Origin: Chromera velia
Lineage: Eukaryota > Sar > Chromeraceae
Reading direction: 5' to 3'
Length of the DNA stretch: 14,894 nt
Assembly (NCBI GenBank): GCA_018398765.1
Contig: JAHBMJ010001783.1
Location: 11,772 to 26,665 of the forward strand
Part shown: in pieces, positions 1-9,471 of the stretch
Position numbering within the stretch: the first letter of the stretch is position 1
Layout: each line of letters opens with the position of its first letter
Program-made: the position numbers and the translations under genes
Notes under the pieces: model-generated
Databases searched by the model: none
The model's input: the letters and a program-made list of their open reading frames with translations, nothing else
Told to the model about the DNA's origin: nothing

Positions 1-451
1 GTTGCTTCAATGAGCAAAGAGTACTTATCAGTGGGGGTATAACCATAGGTCTGATGATGATCAAGGGCAGGGGCTTATATAACGGAGCATGATCGTCCGC
101 GCAGATGACCGTTTTAACGTTTAAGCGTTGAGTGGGCGAGATACACATGCAACCTACAGCTGGGTGAGTGCCCTGCATGTGCCCTGCATTCATGTAAGGA
201 TTGAGGGCTGCACATGCGCGCGCGCTGCCGCCGCCGCCGCCGCCCGGCCGCCGCGCCTTGCACATTGACCGATCAATGGTTCACAGATTGAGTCGCCTGA
301 TCGATTGAAGAGAAGAGTTTGAGGGCGCAATACAAGCTACGCAGTTTGAAGAATTAGGTTCGCTTCAAGCACATGGACCTCAATTTCACATGCCTATCAT
401 CTCTGACCCAGATCGGCATTCGTGAGTGCTTTCCTGTTTGCCCCGTTCACA
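1..451. other. Upstream region of the first gene, no gene seen
   Basis: No convincing coding exon is visible in this stretch. It contains an alternating CG run followed by a GCC/CCG trinucleotide run (about 216-257), and several CATG/TGCATG words. It probably holds the promoter and 5' untranslated region of the gene that starts at 452. I cannot point to a defined promoter element. Confidence 0.4.
216..257. repeat. GC-rich simple repeat (CG then CCG units)
   Basis: A short alternating GC stretch runs directly into about six CCG/GCC units and then a degenerate GC-rich tail. It lies about 200 bp before the first proposed start codon, so it may sit in the promoter or 5' leader. Confidence 0.8.
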
Positions 452-2606
452 ATGCTGAATCCTGCAGCCGTCTCTCCCGAAGACGGTCCCTTTCGCGATC
501 TCGATGAGGATGTGGTGGGACGTCTGACTGCATTTCTTAGCATGCGGTGCTCTCTCCGATGGTTTCTGTCGTGTCGAGGGATGTGGGGCAAGCGGCACAC
601 ACTGAGGGTACGTTGGAGTTAATTCTCTTTGGTGCATTATTTCGCCTCCACACTCGATGAGGAATTGATGCATGTCCTGTTTCATTCCCTGCATGCAGGT
701 CCTTGAGCTTGATGAAGCCTTCGGACCTACTCCTCTCTCCCAACAGGACCTGGAAACCTTTTTGCACTCTGTCGAGCACTGTAGAATGTTTTACTTGCAT
801 TTCAGAGGGTGAGCTTTAGAGAGCTTCGATCGATGGTTTCAATGCCGCACTCCGTGCCGTCTCCTTCTGTTCTCTGCTCTCTGCTCTGTTTGTTTCCCTG
901 CCCAAGAAGTTCCAGTGTGTGTAGCTGTGCAACCGGTCTCAAAGAATGTAGCTAGCACATCTCGGATCGCTGCCTCACTTGCTGGGAGTCATGAGTCGGT
1001 CAGGAGATGTGCAGTTAGTTCGCCTTGTCAGTCAACTGCTTTCCCGTTGATTTGTGCCCCTCTCTTTCTGACTGTGTGCAGAGCTGACTCTCCACCTGGC
1101 CGAGTCAAGTTGTTCGCAGACTTCCTTGCGAGGTGAGTGAGGGATTTGTCAAAGGACTCATCCAGGGACGGTGTCTTCATTGAGGAGGAGTCAGGTGGGG
1201 GATGGTAAAGTCAAACAGGCAGGCAGGCAGGCTCACACAGAGAATAGTGGATACAGATCGACTGGTTCTACTGGAGAGCCAGCACGCAGAGCAGTACGCA
1301 TAAGGCTCTGAATAAAGATGGAATGAGGCGAGTTGGTGCGCCCCTTCCTCTTCTCAGTCCTCAACAGGGGAGCAAGAGACAGAAAGAGAGACAGTACCTT
1401 CAAGAGTCTCCCTCTAGATTCCTTCAAAAGCACTCAACGAGCAAGAGAATGACGGGACAAATGCACGAAGATAAACTTCAAAGAAGGATATGTGACGACG
1501 GCAGGATCTGTTCATGAGGGCGGCCTTCATTCATTGTGCATATTTCTGTTCTGTTTCTTTCTGCAATCCTCCTTGCATTATCTTTAAGTTTCGTGGAGTA
1601 AGCTTCTTCCCCACTGTGCCTGCATGCCTCTTTGCAGAAACGCCGGAGTCGTAGAACAGTGTGCTTTGTTTTTCGTCCCCGCAACTTTCTTTGACCTCTG
1701 CCTTCAGAGCCCCTCAGTTGTTCCGCCCGTCTCTTCAGGCTCCGAGCATCACTTCCCGTCTCCTTTCTGCTCTCTCCGGAAACTAAGTATCTGCACAGGC
1801 TCGGTCCGGCATCTGATGTCGAGTCTTGAGAATTTGGCAAAAAAGGAGGGAAATCATCCCCATCCTCTCAGCAGCCCTCTTTTTCCCTCTCTAGAAGAAT
1901 TCGAGCTCTTCACTGGGAACGACGTGGGAAGAGACAAGAGTTACGCACCCAAAGCCGGGCTGCGTCTCGATCTTATTTCTCAGACCGACGGCGATAAGGA
2001 TATGGAATTGCGAGAGCCAGTCATACTGACCGATGGGGGTGTGCAAGTCCCTCTGACTGGGGGTGTGTTCAGTCCAGCAGACAAGCTCAAGCTCCCTCTG
2101 ACACCCCTACAGAGAGAAGAGGTCCGAAGACTGGAGGCAGCAGCAGAGGTGCGAGTCGGAGAAGCCACAGCAGCTTTTCTGCGGATGCATCGAGGGACCG
2201 TGCGGGTAGTCACGGACCGTTCCGACTGCCTCCGAGTGGCCAACGGGCCCGACGAGTATCTGGACGTGGAGATTTTCCGTCTCCTCCAGCCCCTCTCATG
2301 GAACCTGAAGGCAGAAGAAATGGCAACGTTCAGGAACCTGACGGTGAGTCGAGTGGTCTCTTTCTTTATAACGAAACATTGTAGAGTGGTCTCCTGAAGC
2401 ATAGAGGGAGCACAAGAGAGCCGTTGGAAGAGAGAGAAACAAAAGAAGAGGAGTGAATGTTCCTTTGTCTACGGAATCCTCTGCTTGCGGAAGAGAGGGC
2501 AAGAGGCACTATTTCAGTTCCCTCTTGTCTCTTTTCTCTTGTCAAGCGCTTTACGTCTTCTGCTCCTTGTAGACTTTGTTTCGGGGAAATGAAGCTGTAT
2601 TGACGT

Positions 2607-2673
<67 letters not shown>

Positions 2674-3082
2674 GCGTGTGCATGTATCAGTCAGATGTGT
2701 GTATAAGCATTTCTTCTGTTGCTGCTTGTTTGCCTTCCTGCTGTTTCCGTGTGCAGATTCTCGAGGTGGGCACGGCAGCTTTCGAGAAGAGTCTTCTCTG
2801 TTCTTTGCCGTACCCAGAGAAGCTCAGGTTGATATGTCTTCGGAGTGTGACTGATTGGAGAGAGGTCGGCAGGTGCTGCAGCGTGGCTGCAGTACCCGAG
2901 TTTGAACGATTGAGGTTCTCAGTGGAGACCATCGACCTCTGTCACGAGCCTGTGGACGGAAACGTCAACCAAAATGGGTGGGTGGGTGCAGGGGGATTGG
3001 CTCCTTTTGCATACATTTTGGAAGGAATGATGTGCATCGTATGGAAAGGTGAAACGTACCGTAGGCGCTTTCATGGAGCTTG

Positions 3083-3125
<43 letters not shown>

Positions 3126-4636
3126 TCTCTCCCTCTCCCCCCTCTCTCCCCCTGTCTCTTTCTCTGTCCTCTTTCTTTCTTTCGTTCCTTCGTTCTGTCT
3201 GTTTGTAGTCTGTTTATTTTCTGAATGTTTTTTTTTTTTCTGGGATAGATCCCCTCTCCGCCTCTGTCAGTTTGAAATTCCGGCGAAGTGGGGGGGGCAA
3301 CCTGGGCAATTCAGTATTTGCCTGCGTTCGATGGGCTGAGATGAGAGGATTTTCGGCGCTTCCTCATACTGTGTCGCCTGATTCCTGATGAACGTCTTTC
3401 CTGAAGAAAGATGGGGGGCGCCTTCTGCATCTCTTTCGCTTATGTCGTTTGACTCTCTCTCATCGCTTTTCTTTCAACCAAGCAGTCAATTGTCTGCAGT
3501 GCGTATGGTCAGACAGGTCACAGGTACGGACACAAAACGCGGGACCACCTCTGTGCCCTTGAATCGAAATTCTGCCATCCATCTGCTTCTCTTCTGCATG
3601 TGCCTGCAGAGTTCTCCTCCATCACAGCGGGGGTACCTGGCAAGACGTGAGCTCTATAGTTGAGTATGGGATGCACGCCGCGATGTTGGAGCTTTTTTTT
3701 GCGCGGTTGTCCCGAGAGAAGGGAAGAGGGCCTCGGCTGATCAGGTGGACGCAGCACTCTCTCCTTAGGATTCCTGACAGAAAGGCTGCTCTTCAACAGG
3801 GAGTGCTGCCTCTGTGGGGAATGACAGAGGAAGAAAGGGGGCAATTGGCCTCCTGGGCAGAGAGTGTGTGTGCAACGCACACGGAAGATGAAGCGGGGGT
3901 CTATTTAGCTCCCACCCAGACTGTTGCTTCGGTTGTCAGTCGTCTGGTAGAGAGATCGAGAACCCCGATTGGTCAAGAGCGTTTGGGTTGGGGTGCTTTG
4001 GATGTGAGTCCTTTTGACTTTGTTGAGCAAATAGAGATTGAACTGGTGGGAGCCATCTCAGAAAGCAAAGCATCCCCATTCTTGCCTATCGCGCTACCGT
4101 TGTCCTTTCAAGTGAAGTCGATTGGTACGTTGAGCTTCAGTTGTGAAAACTGTCTGAAAGCTGAAATTGAAAGAGGGGGCGTCGCCCTGCCCCCCTTCTT
4201 GGTTACCCCCCGGGCACCCCACATTGATTTGATGACTGTGGATGATAACAGCGAGACCACGGGAGAAATCCTGCTGGGGTGTGTCTTTGGGAGTTGTGGG
4301 GGGGTCGGTCACTCGTACGCAGCGGCACGGTGTGTGTCAGGCTTCTTGTCCGAGTCCTCGAAGAGTGCTGTGTCTCAAAACGGAGCCTTTCCGAGCCCTT
4401 CGCCGGGTTGGTCAGCCTTTCCCGTCGCAGTCGAAGGTCTTGAGGGGCGCGGTAAAGGTGGGGAGGGAGGGAGCTTAGAGAGTCCGCAGATTCCCTCACA
4501 TATTCAGTGTCGTCGCCTTGCAGAGGCAGTAGGGGCAGTAGAGGTGAGGGACTCTCGCTGGCTTCCTGCTGGCTGGCAGCAGACTCCACTCGGAACCGGT
4601 CCTCTTAAACTTCGCATTCAAGAAAGCGGTTTATGA
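452..4636 (+). CDS. F-box-like, leucine-rich-repeat-like protein, six exons, 756 aa
   Basis: I propose six exons: 452-607, 699-808, 1082-1132, 1638-2343, 2757-2977 and 3610-4636. All introns are GT-AG, and the joined length (2,271 nt) is an exact multiple of three, with phases matching at every junction. The start is the first ATG in the open frame. Residues 12-48 (DLDEDVVGRLTAFL... with following Trp/Cys/Arg positions) look like an F-box-like helical bundle, the adaptor that links targets to SCF ubiquitin ligases. Later stretches have leucine-rich-repeat character, for example SLRKLSI near 151, FPSLEEFELF near 188 and EKLRLICLRS in exon 5. The last exon (about 340 residues) is not recognised; it has a Gly/Ser-rich low-complexity part. 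No signal peptide or membrane segment is evident. A GTGAGG inside exon 6 near 4541 could be an alternative donor, so the C-terminus is less certain. The function as a ubiquitin-ligase substrate adaptor is inference from the layout only. Confidence 0.7.
2610..2683. repeat. Compound CT/GT microsatellite in intron 4
   Basis: About 15 CT units pass directly into about 14 GT units, then CGTG/TGCATG variants. The tract lies inside the 413-bp fourth intron of the first gene, about 75 bp before the acceptor at 2755-2756. The apparent reading frames here are a by-product of the repeat. Confidence 0.95.
3089..3186. repeat. CT microsatellite and pyrimidine tract in intron 5
   Basis: A pure CT run of about 16 units is followed by degenerate C/T sequence. 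It lies within the 632-bp fifth intron of the first gene and is pyrimidine-rich on the sense strand. Confidence 0.95.
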
Positions 4637-5518
4637 TTTGATTCATTTGAAACCAAGTTGATTGCCATACATGTCTGGTACGTCGTAATCTCTAATATTA
4701 TTATTGGTGTATAACTAGTTGCCAGTGTATAATTTGCTATGTTCGTGAATGCATGCCCTCAATCCTAGCCTCAATCATGCACATGCCAGCTCCTAGAGTC
4801 CTACTTCCGAGTCATATTGTATGTCAGATTGTATGTTCAAAGTTAATTGTTAAAAGTTCTATGTCCTACATATGATTATTTCTCAGGCTAGTGATTATTT
4901 ATTAATTAATAAATTATTATATTTTCTTGAGATTTAAATACTAGTAGTATATTTAAAAAGATGTGCTCCTAGCTCTACAGTGTTATAATCAGTGTTATTA
5001 TAGAACAGACTCTTCGTATAGCCGATTTTGCTAGCGATTTTGACTGCACCACTTTTATCAGAGCTAATACTAGAGCTAGTATCAGAGCTTACTCAGCCTA
5101 GTACTACTAGGTCTGAGAGACGGCAACATTACCTCTTCTGAGTCTTCGAGCTCTCTAGTACTCTCTAAGGACTCGGAATTCTTTAGGAACGCGGCTAGAC
5201 TGTTTAACCTGGGAACTCCGATATGATGAAATTACAATAACATTAAATTGAACATTAAATAATAATTGGCGAGCCTAGCCTGAGCAAAATTTAAGTGTGT
5301 AAATTTAGTCTCATGCATGATAGCTTTGACCATCAGTCGCCTCATGGACTATAATTATAGCAGCCGATCAGGCAATTATGATGCTTTCATTCAGTGTGCA
5401 GCGCGGGCCTTTTCAGATCGGACTGAGATCCAAGGATTTTGGTAAAGAATTAAGCTCAAACGGTTACTACACAAGCCGAACAGGAAACTTTTAAAAAACT
5501 GAATTAGGAAAAAACATT
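4637..5518. other. AT-rich intergenic region, no gene seen
   Basis: This stretch is clearly richer in A and T than its surroundings and has no sustained open frame. It contains an AATAAA word near 4906, which could serve the gene ending at 4636, and short AGAGCTAATACTAG-type near-repeats around 5060-5110. No RNA gene is recognisable. Confidence 0.5.
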
Positions 5519-5998
5519 CACATCGCGGCAAAGTCGGGGAGGGCGGCGGCGCTAAGAGCGTGCCGCAAAAAGGGCAGGACGCCGGCGCGCCGGACCTTTT
5601 CTGCATCCATGCGCATGCATTCATGCAATACTGCATCCATGTATTGAATACTGAAGATGATCTGATGAGTGATTGAGTCTGGTAAGAGGAACAGACAACC
5701 TCAGTGATATTTCCGTGATCTCGACTCTATATTGGATTCCTCAATAGTGTTCTGATCGCATCTTGTGGCTTCTGGCGTTGTAGTTCTGGCAACTTCTTGA
5801 TTTTTGTGCTTTTGTCCGCCACTTCTGTGTCCGCACTTCCGAGCTGAAATGTCCCAACGAGCTCGGGGAGATCCTGGTGGGACTTGAGAAGACTTACCCA
5901 ACTTGCCCAGGGTAGAAAGAGAGGCTTTGCGGAAGAGGCTGAAATGGGCGGAACGTGCTGCGGAGGTGAAAGGGTTGCGGGAGAAGCACAAAGTAGCT
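5519..5998 (+). repeat. Left terminal inverted repeat of E1
   Basis: The reverse complement of this stretch matches 7391-7797 plus 11457-11529 over its full 480 bp without gaps. The outer 75 bp are GC-rich and include GGCGCGCC; the rest is mixed. It contains a broken copy of the first exon of the E1 gene, starting at the ATG at 5849. Confidence 0.92.
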
Positions 5999-6007
5999 AG
6001 GGGGTAG
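5849..6007 (+). pseudogene. Broken copy of the E1 gene's first exon in the left TIR
   Basis: The ATG at 5849 matches the start of the minus-strand gene at 7540, and the first ten residues agree (MSQRARGDPG). A TGA at 5885-5887 replaces a tryptophan codon TGG of the right-hand copy, a single G-to-A change. The same frame then stays recognisable up to about 5998, where the inverted repeat ends. Further substitutions versus the intact copy are all transitions. It is a relic of the inverted-repeat structure, not an independent gene. Confidence 0.8.
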
Positions 6008-6142
6008 CACTATGTTACTGTATACGGGCAACCCTAAGTTTATACTTTCTCTAACAAAAAATCTAGACATAGCGGGCACTTTGTTCATATACCAATCTTT
6101 TTTTTTATATTCTAAAGTGCTGATTGAAGCTAACAGAACTGA

Positions 6143-6937
6143 TGGCGGGTTACATCTTCACTTCAAAAAATTGATTCAAAGTCTAGTTCAAAGTCATGTC
6201 ACCACGATTTGGTGGGGTGGCGGGCAGCTTGACCTGGCGGGGTCCTGGAGTCTATCAATGCTTGGACCCCCCCGCCAACGAAAGAAATACCCGCCAAAGG
6301 AAAGTCTACCGCGCTCTTATGTCCCCGTCCGCCCCCCACCAGCCCCCTACCACCACCCGCCAGCCTCCTGCCACCACCCACTAGCCTCCCGTCTGTCTGT
6401 CTGTCTACGACTGACTGACTGCCTGTTCATTCTCTCTTCTAGCCCGCCTGCCTGCCCGTCGCTGCCCGTCTGCATGTCTGCCTGTCTATGACTGACTGAC
6501 TGCCTGTCCGTTCTCTCTTCTAGCCTGCCTGCCTACCTGTCTGCCTGTCTACGACTGACTGACTGCCTGTTCGTTCTCTCTTCTAACCTGCCTGCCTGCC
6601 TGCCTGTCTATGACTGACTGACTGCCTGTTCGTTCTCTCTTCTCGTTTGCTTGCCTGCCTGCCTGCCTGCCTACCTGTCTGCCTGTCCACGACTGACTGA
6701 TTGTCTGTTCATTCTCTCTTCTTGTTTGCCTGCCTGCCTGCCTGCCTGCCTAGCTGCCTGCCTATCTACAACTAACTGACTGCCTGTTCGTTCTCTCTTC
6801 TTGTTTGCCTGCCTACCTGTCTTTCTGTCTGTCTGTTTATCTCTCTGCCTATCTGTCTATGCAACAGACATAGAGACCTTGCAGGGTATGCGTGAGGTGT
6901 TCATGTTTTTTGGCGGGGATTGACTGTGTCTGGCGGG
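6143..6937. repeat. Eight TGGCGGG/CCCGCCA heptamers in the E1 interior
   Basis: Exact copies start at 6143, 6218, 6235 (plus orientation), 6271, 6290, 6356 (reverse orientation), and 6911, 6931 (plus orientation). They fall just left and right of the minisatellite. They could be protein-binding sites of the transposon or leftovers of a GC-rich repeat. The copy at 6911, preceded by T residues, resembles an E2F-type site, which is only a resemblance. Confidence 0.6.
6407..6862. repeat. Six-unit minisatellite built on CTGCCTG/CTGACTGA words
   Basis: Units begin at 6407, 6488, 6551, 6610, 6689 and 6768, each opening with ACGACTGACTGACTGCCTG or a close variant, then TTCNTTCTCTCTTCT, then a variable number of GCCTGCCT words. 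Unit lengths range from 59 to about 95 bp, with the variation mostly in the CCTG run. It lies in the middle of E1. Confidence 0.9.
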
Positions 6938-6948
6938 ATTGACTGCCA

Positions 6949-7540
6949 CTAGGAGAGTTTTGGGGTTTGCACATAAGGATTCAACTCCACCGCCCCAGCA
7001 CTGCTTGTAGCAGTAGACCGCACACTCCCTTCCATACTGGCATGATCCTCCGCCTGGGGTGACAGAAAACGCCGCCTTGCAACCCTGTTTGAGAAGCCGC
7101 CGCTCTGCGACTCAGCATCCGCCAAGTTTTCCAATGAAACGCTCTCTGCAGAGACGTTGTCTTCAGAGGACGCATCAAGGTTGAACAGTTCTGCTTCTCT
7201 CTCCGCTGCTCTCTTTCTCTTTGCTTCACTCTGTGACACAAACCAAATGCAAGCAAGATATGCGTGCCAAAGTGAACACAGAAACCAATTGAAACGCAAC
7301 GTTTATAGTTGATTGACTGACCGGATAGAGTTTCAAACCTCCCGGCTGAGCCACCTTTTGAGGCCCCAGCGGAGCACCTGTCTTCGGGGGGGCCACTTTG
7401 TGCTTCTCCCACAACTTCTTCACCTCCGCAGCACGTTCCACCCGTTTCAGCCTCTTCTGCAAAGCCTCTCTTTCCGCCCTGGGCAAGTTGGGCAAGTCTT
7501 CCCAAGTCCTACCAGGATCTCCCCGAGCTCGTTGGGACAT
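6949..7540 (-). CDS. Unknown two-exon protein carried by E1, 155 aa
   Basis: On the minus strand, exon 1 is 7540-7355 and exon 2 is 7230-6949, joined in phase 0 over a GT-AG intron (donor after CAAAAG, acceptor GTGTCACAG). The start is the first ATG in frame; it lies inside the right inverted repeat of E1, so the promoter probably does too. The predicted 155-residue protein opens with MSQRARGDPG, then has a strongly charged stretch of alternating Glu/Arg/Lys (RAEREALQKRLKRVERAAEV) likely to form a helix or coiled coil, another KRKRAAEREAE stretch at the start of exon 2, and a Ser/Ala-rich acidic tail. No family is recognised. A basic, helical, nuclear protein would fit, but this is inference. 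The matching exon in the left repeat is broken. Confidence 0.5.
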
Positions 7541-7797
7541 TTCAGCTCGGAAGTGCGGACACAGAAGTGGCGGATAAAAGCACAAAAATCAAGAAGTCGC
7601 CAGAACCACAATGCCAGAAGCTATAAGATGTGATCAGAACACTATCGAGGAACCTAATATAGAGTCGAGATCACAGAAATATCACTGAGGTTGTCTGTTC
7701 CTCTTACCAGACTCAATCACTCATTAGATCATCTTCAGTATTCAATACATGGGTGCAGTATTGTATGGATGCATGCACATGGATGTAGAAAAGGTCC
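7391..7797 (-). repeat. Right terminal inverted repeat of E1, inner part
   Basis: Reverse-complement partner of about 5592-5998. It stops abruptly at 7797, where E2 is inserted. The missing outer 73 bp are found at 11457-11529 on the far side of E2. Confidence 0.92.
7790..7797. repeat. Target site duplication of E2, left copy
   Basis: AAAGGTCC lies directly before the first base of E2, and the same eight bases follow its last base at 11449-11456. Only one copy is present at the equivalent uninterrupted site in the left repeat of E1 (reverse complement near 5592). Confidence 0.9.
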
Positions 7798-8141
7798 CTA
7801 GGGTCTGACACTTCTACTATATAATTAAAAAAAAAAATTTTTTTAAGGGTACCCTAAGACTAACGACTATTACTAGACACCTAAAAGCTGTATTTTTAAA
7901 TAGATCTCATCAAAAGAACCAGAACAGAATAGTTTAAAGCTTAGATTTCATTGGTTCTAGGCCGGTTTTTCCGGTTTTAGTATAATCTGCTAGTCAAAGT
8001 TCCAGAAGAGCGAAGAGGCCGGTTTTGGAACCAGTATAGGAAACTGGGAGGAACCAACTAAAACCTAGACTAAAACCATGCAAAACCATATGAAAACAGG
8101 AGTCAAATGCATGTTTGAGTTGAATTGAATCAACCGAAAGA
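7798..8141. other. Left subterminal region of E2
   Basis: AT-rich non-coding sequence with a poly-A/poly-T stretch near 7827-7845, a GGGTACCC palindrome, three GGCCGGTTTT/CCGGTTTT words between 7961 and 8026, and the left half of the 11-bp inverted pair (8023-8033). It is also the 3' flank of the minus-strand gene that ends at 8142. Confidence 0.6.
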
Positions 8142-8726
8142 TCATTCATCCTCTCCTGGGCCGCCTTCTTCTTCGTCCTCCTCCAAAATTTCTTGAAACC
8201 GTGTCTGCAACCTGGCAAGCTCTTCATTGTCAACCGTCAAACGACCGTAGACTTGGGTGCTTGAATGAAGATAAAAGAATACAGCAGACAGAGCAATGTG
8301 ATCAATTTGAGCAGTTGTAGTTGCACGTGCGATATACGGCACAAATTTTGTCACTTCCCCCTCTGCGTCCTCTTCTCTTGCTCTCTTGTACGAAATGACC
8401 CTCAATTTAAGGTGAGCGTTGTCGTCGGTGTGAGCAACGCGAGACAAACCCGTGCTTCTTCCTCTCTTTGTTGCTGGATGCTTGTCTTGAGGATTCACAA
8501 TGTCAATCACTTTTGCGATATACCATTCAACGGAATCACGATTGTCTATGAACTGACAACCAACAATGTCGCCCAGCCCGATCGAATACTCGCCTTTCTG
8601 AGGTCGTACATGCTTGAAACGGGGGGCACGTGTGATTCTGTCCTGACGTTGACTAGACAGTTTTTCGTCCTGCAAATAAGCACACGTAGACGAGAGAAGC
8701 ATTTCGTTTCCAGAGACCGGTTGCAT
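8142..8726 (-). CDS. C-terminal open frame of the transposase-like gene, 194 aa
   Basis: This is the longest intact open stretch of the minus-strand gene in E2. It could be read alone from the ATG at 8726, but its frame also joins the upstream part through the G7 run near 8760. GDIVGCQFID...VEWYIAKVIDIV has the spacing of a small beta-barrel such as a tudor, BAH or chromo-barrel domain; similar reader domains occur at the ends of some transposon proteins. A basic loop (KHPATKRGRS), a second beta-rich part (LKLRVISYKR) and a very acidic tail (EILEEDEEEGG) follow. No enzyme motif is visible. Whether it is expressed alone is unknown. Confidence 0.5.
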   Translation of the reverse strand: MQPVSGNEMLLSSTCAYLQDEKLSSQRQDRITRAPRFKHVRPQKGEYSIGLGDIVGCQFIDNRDSVEWYIAKVIDIVNPQDKHPATKRGRSTGLSRVAHTDDNAHLKLRVISYKRAREEDAEGEVTKFVPYIARATTTAQIDHIALSAVFFYLHSSTQVYGRLTVDNEELARLQTRFQEILEEDEEEGGPGEDE

Positions 8727-9471
8727 CACGCGAACACGGCCGTCCTTTCCCTTTCCCTGCCCCCCCAGTGAAGGACATGTGTGGCGAAATCCTTCACCGC
8801 CTTCTCGTGTCGACGCCCCTTACTATCGCGTGCTTCGTTCTTTGCCAGATTTTTTAGGAACGCGGAGAAGAAAGCGGCCTCTCCCTCTCCTTTCTTTTTT
8901 TTGAGAGACAGAGAAGCTACTTTCAGCAGAGACGGTGTGTTGGATGCATCGATCAGGTCTCTGACCAGGGCTACTCACTTCTTCTCATAGTACCGAGACC
9001 GCTCTCTCATATTTTTGAGAGCGACCCGTTTGTGACCGATGGTCGCTTTCAAGTCCTTGTTCTCCTGCTTCAGAAGGTTGAAGCTGTGCTGCTGGCTAAG
9101 AATCTCTGCAATCAATTGGCTCTTGCACATGTTTCGAGCCTTTGGCGCTGCTGCTCTTCTTCGGTCGGAGGGGTATCCTTCATTTCCTCATCCTCCTTCT
9201 CACATTCTCTCTCGGATCCCTGTTCCCCCCAGTCACCTGTTTCTACTGGCTGACGATTTTCTGGACAGAATCGCTTGGGAAGGCGCTCTTTATCTTCTTT
9301 ACCAGAAGGCTCCTGAGGTGGGTGAGGGTTGTGGGGCTGTACAAAATGAACCCCACCTGCAGTGCCGGTAGGTCGCTTCTTCCACTTGCCCATACCCACG
9401 ACATTTGCAGCCACACTCTGGTTGGCGCTACCAAACAGTGCAATAAGAAGGCAGAAAACGATCTGCAGCAT
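8142..9471 (-). pseudogene. Decayed transposase-like gene with P-element/THAP9-type HTH stretch
   Basis: Read from 9471 leftwards. An opening segment (to about 9130) has an initial hydrophobic stretch, then a basic/acidic low-complexity part. It shifts frame near 9130 into a coiled coil (SFNLLKQENKDLKATIG) ending at a TGA at 8977-8975. The same frame continues beyond the TGA as sensible coding sequence (VALVRDLIDASN...), including FLKNLAKNEAR and KGRRHEKAVKDFATHV. The latter resembles the helix-turn-helix consensus KGRRYSEEIKxFALTL of P-element/THAP9 transposases, which also follows a coiled coil. A run of seven G near 8760 then shifts the frame into the C-terminal open stretch ending at 8142. 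At least three lesions are thus visible, though the first could be an undetected intron. The RNase H-like catalytic core expected in this family is not seen, and no zinc-binding THAP motif is seen. Assignment to the family rests on motif memory, not on a search. Confidence 0.6.

Noticed and set aside
2640-3224. Open frames of about 194 and 96 residues across the CT/GT repeats
   Set aside because: They exist because dinucleotide repeats lack stop codons. The real exon within (2757-2977) was identified by splice sites and phase instead.
186-4770. Shared word GGATTGAGGGC near 191 and, inverted, near 4757
   Set aside because: The match is only 11 bases, with weak similarity on either side, and not enough to call an inverted repeat around the first gene.
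6012-6491. Plus-strand frame of 159 residues in E1
   Set aside because: It runs from the AT-rich interior into the minisatellite. Its Pro-rich end is repeat-derived, and no copy of a known domain is visible.
8265-8771. Plus-strand open frame of 168 residues
   Set aside because: It is the antisense shadow of the E2 transposase-like gene, whose minus-strand reading has better protein character (coherent charge pattern, HTH-like motif).
8893-8978. Minus-strand intron (GTGAGT donor at 8978, acceptor near 8894) to remove the TGA
   Set aside because: The donor looks good, but the acceptor breaks phase and the sequence between reads as sensible coding in the original frame, so an in-frame stop is the simpler reading.
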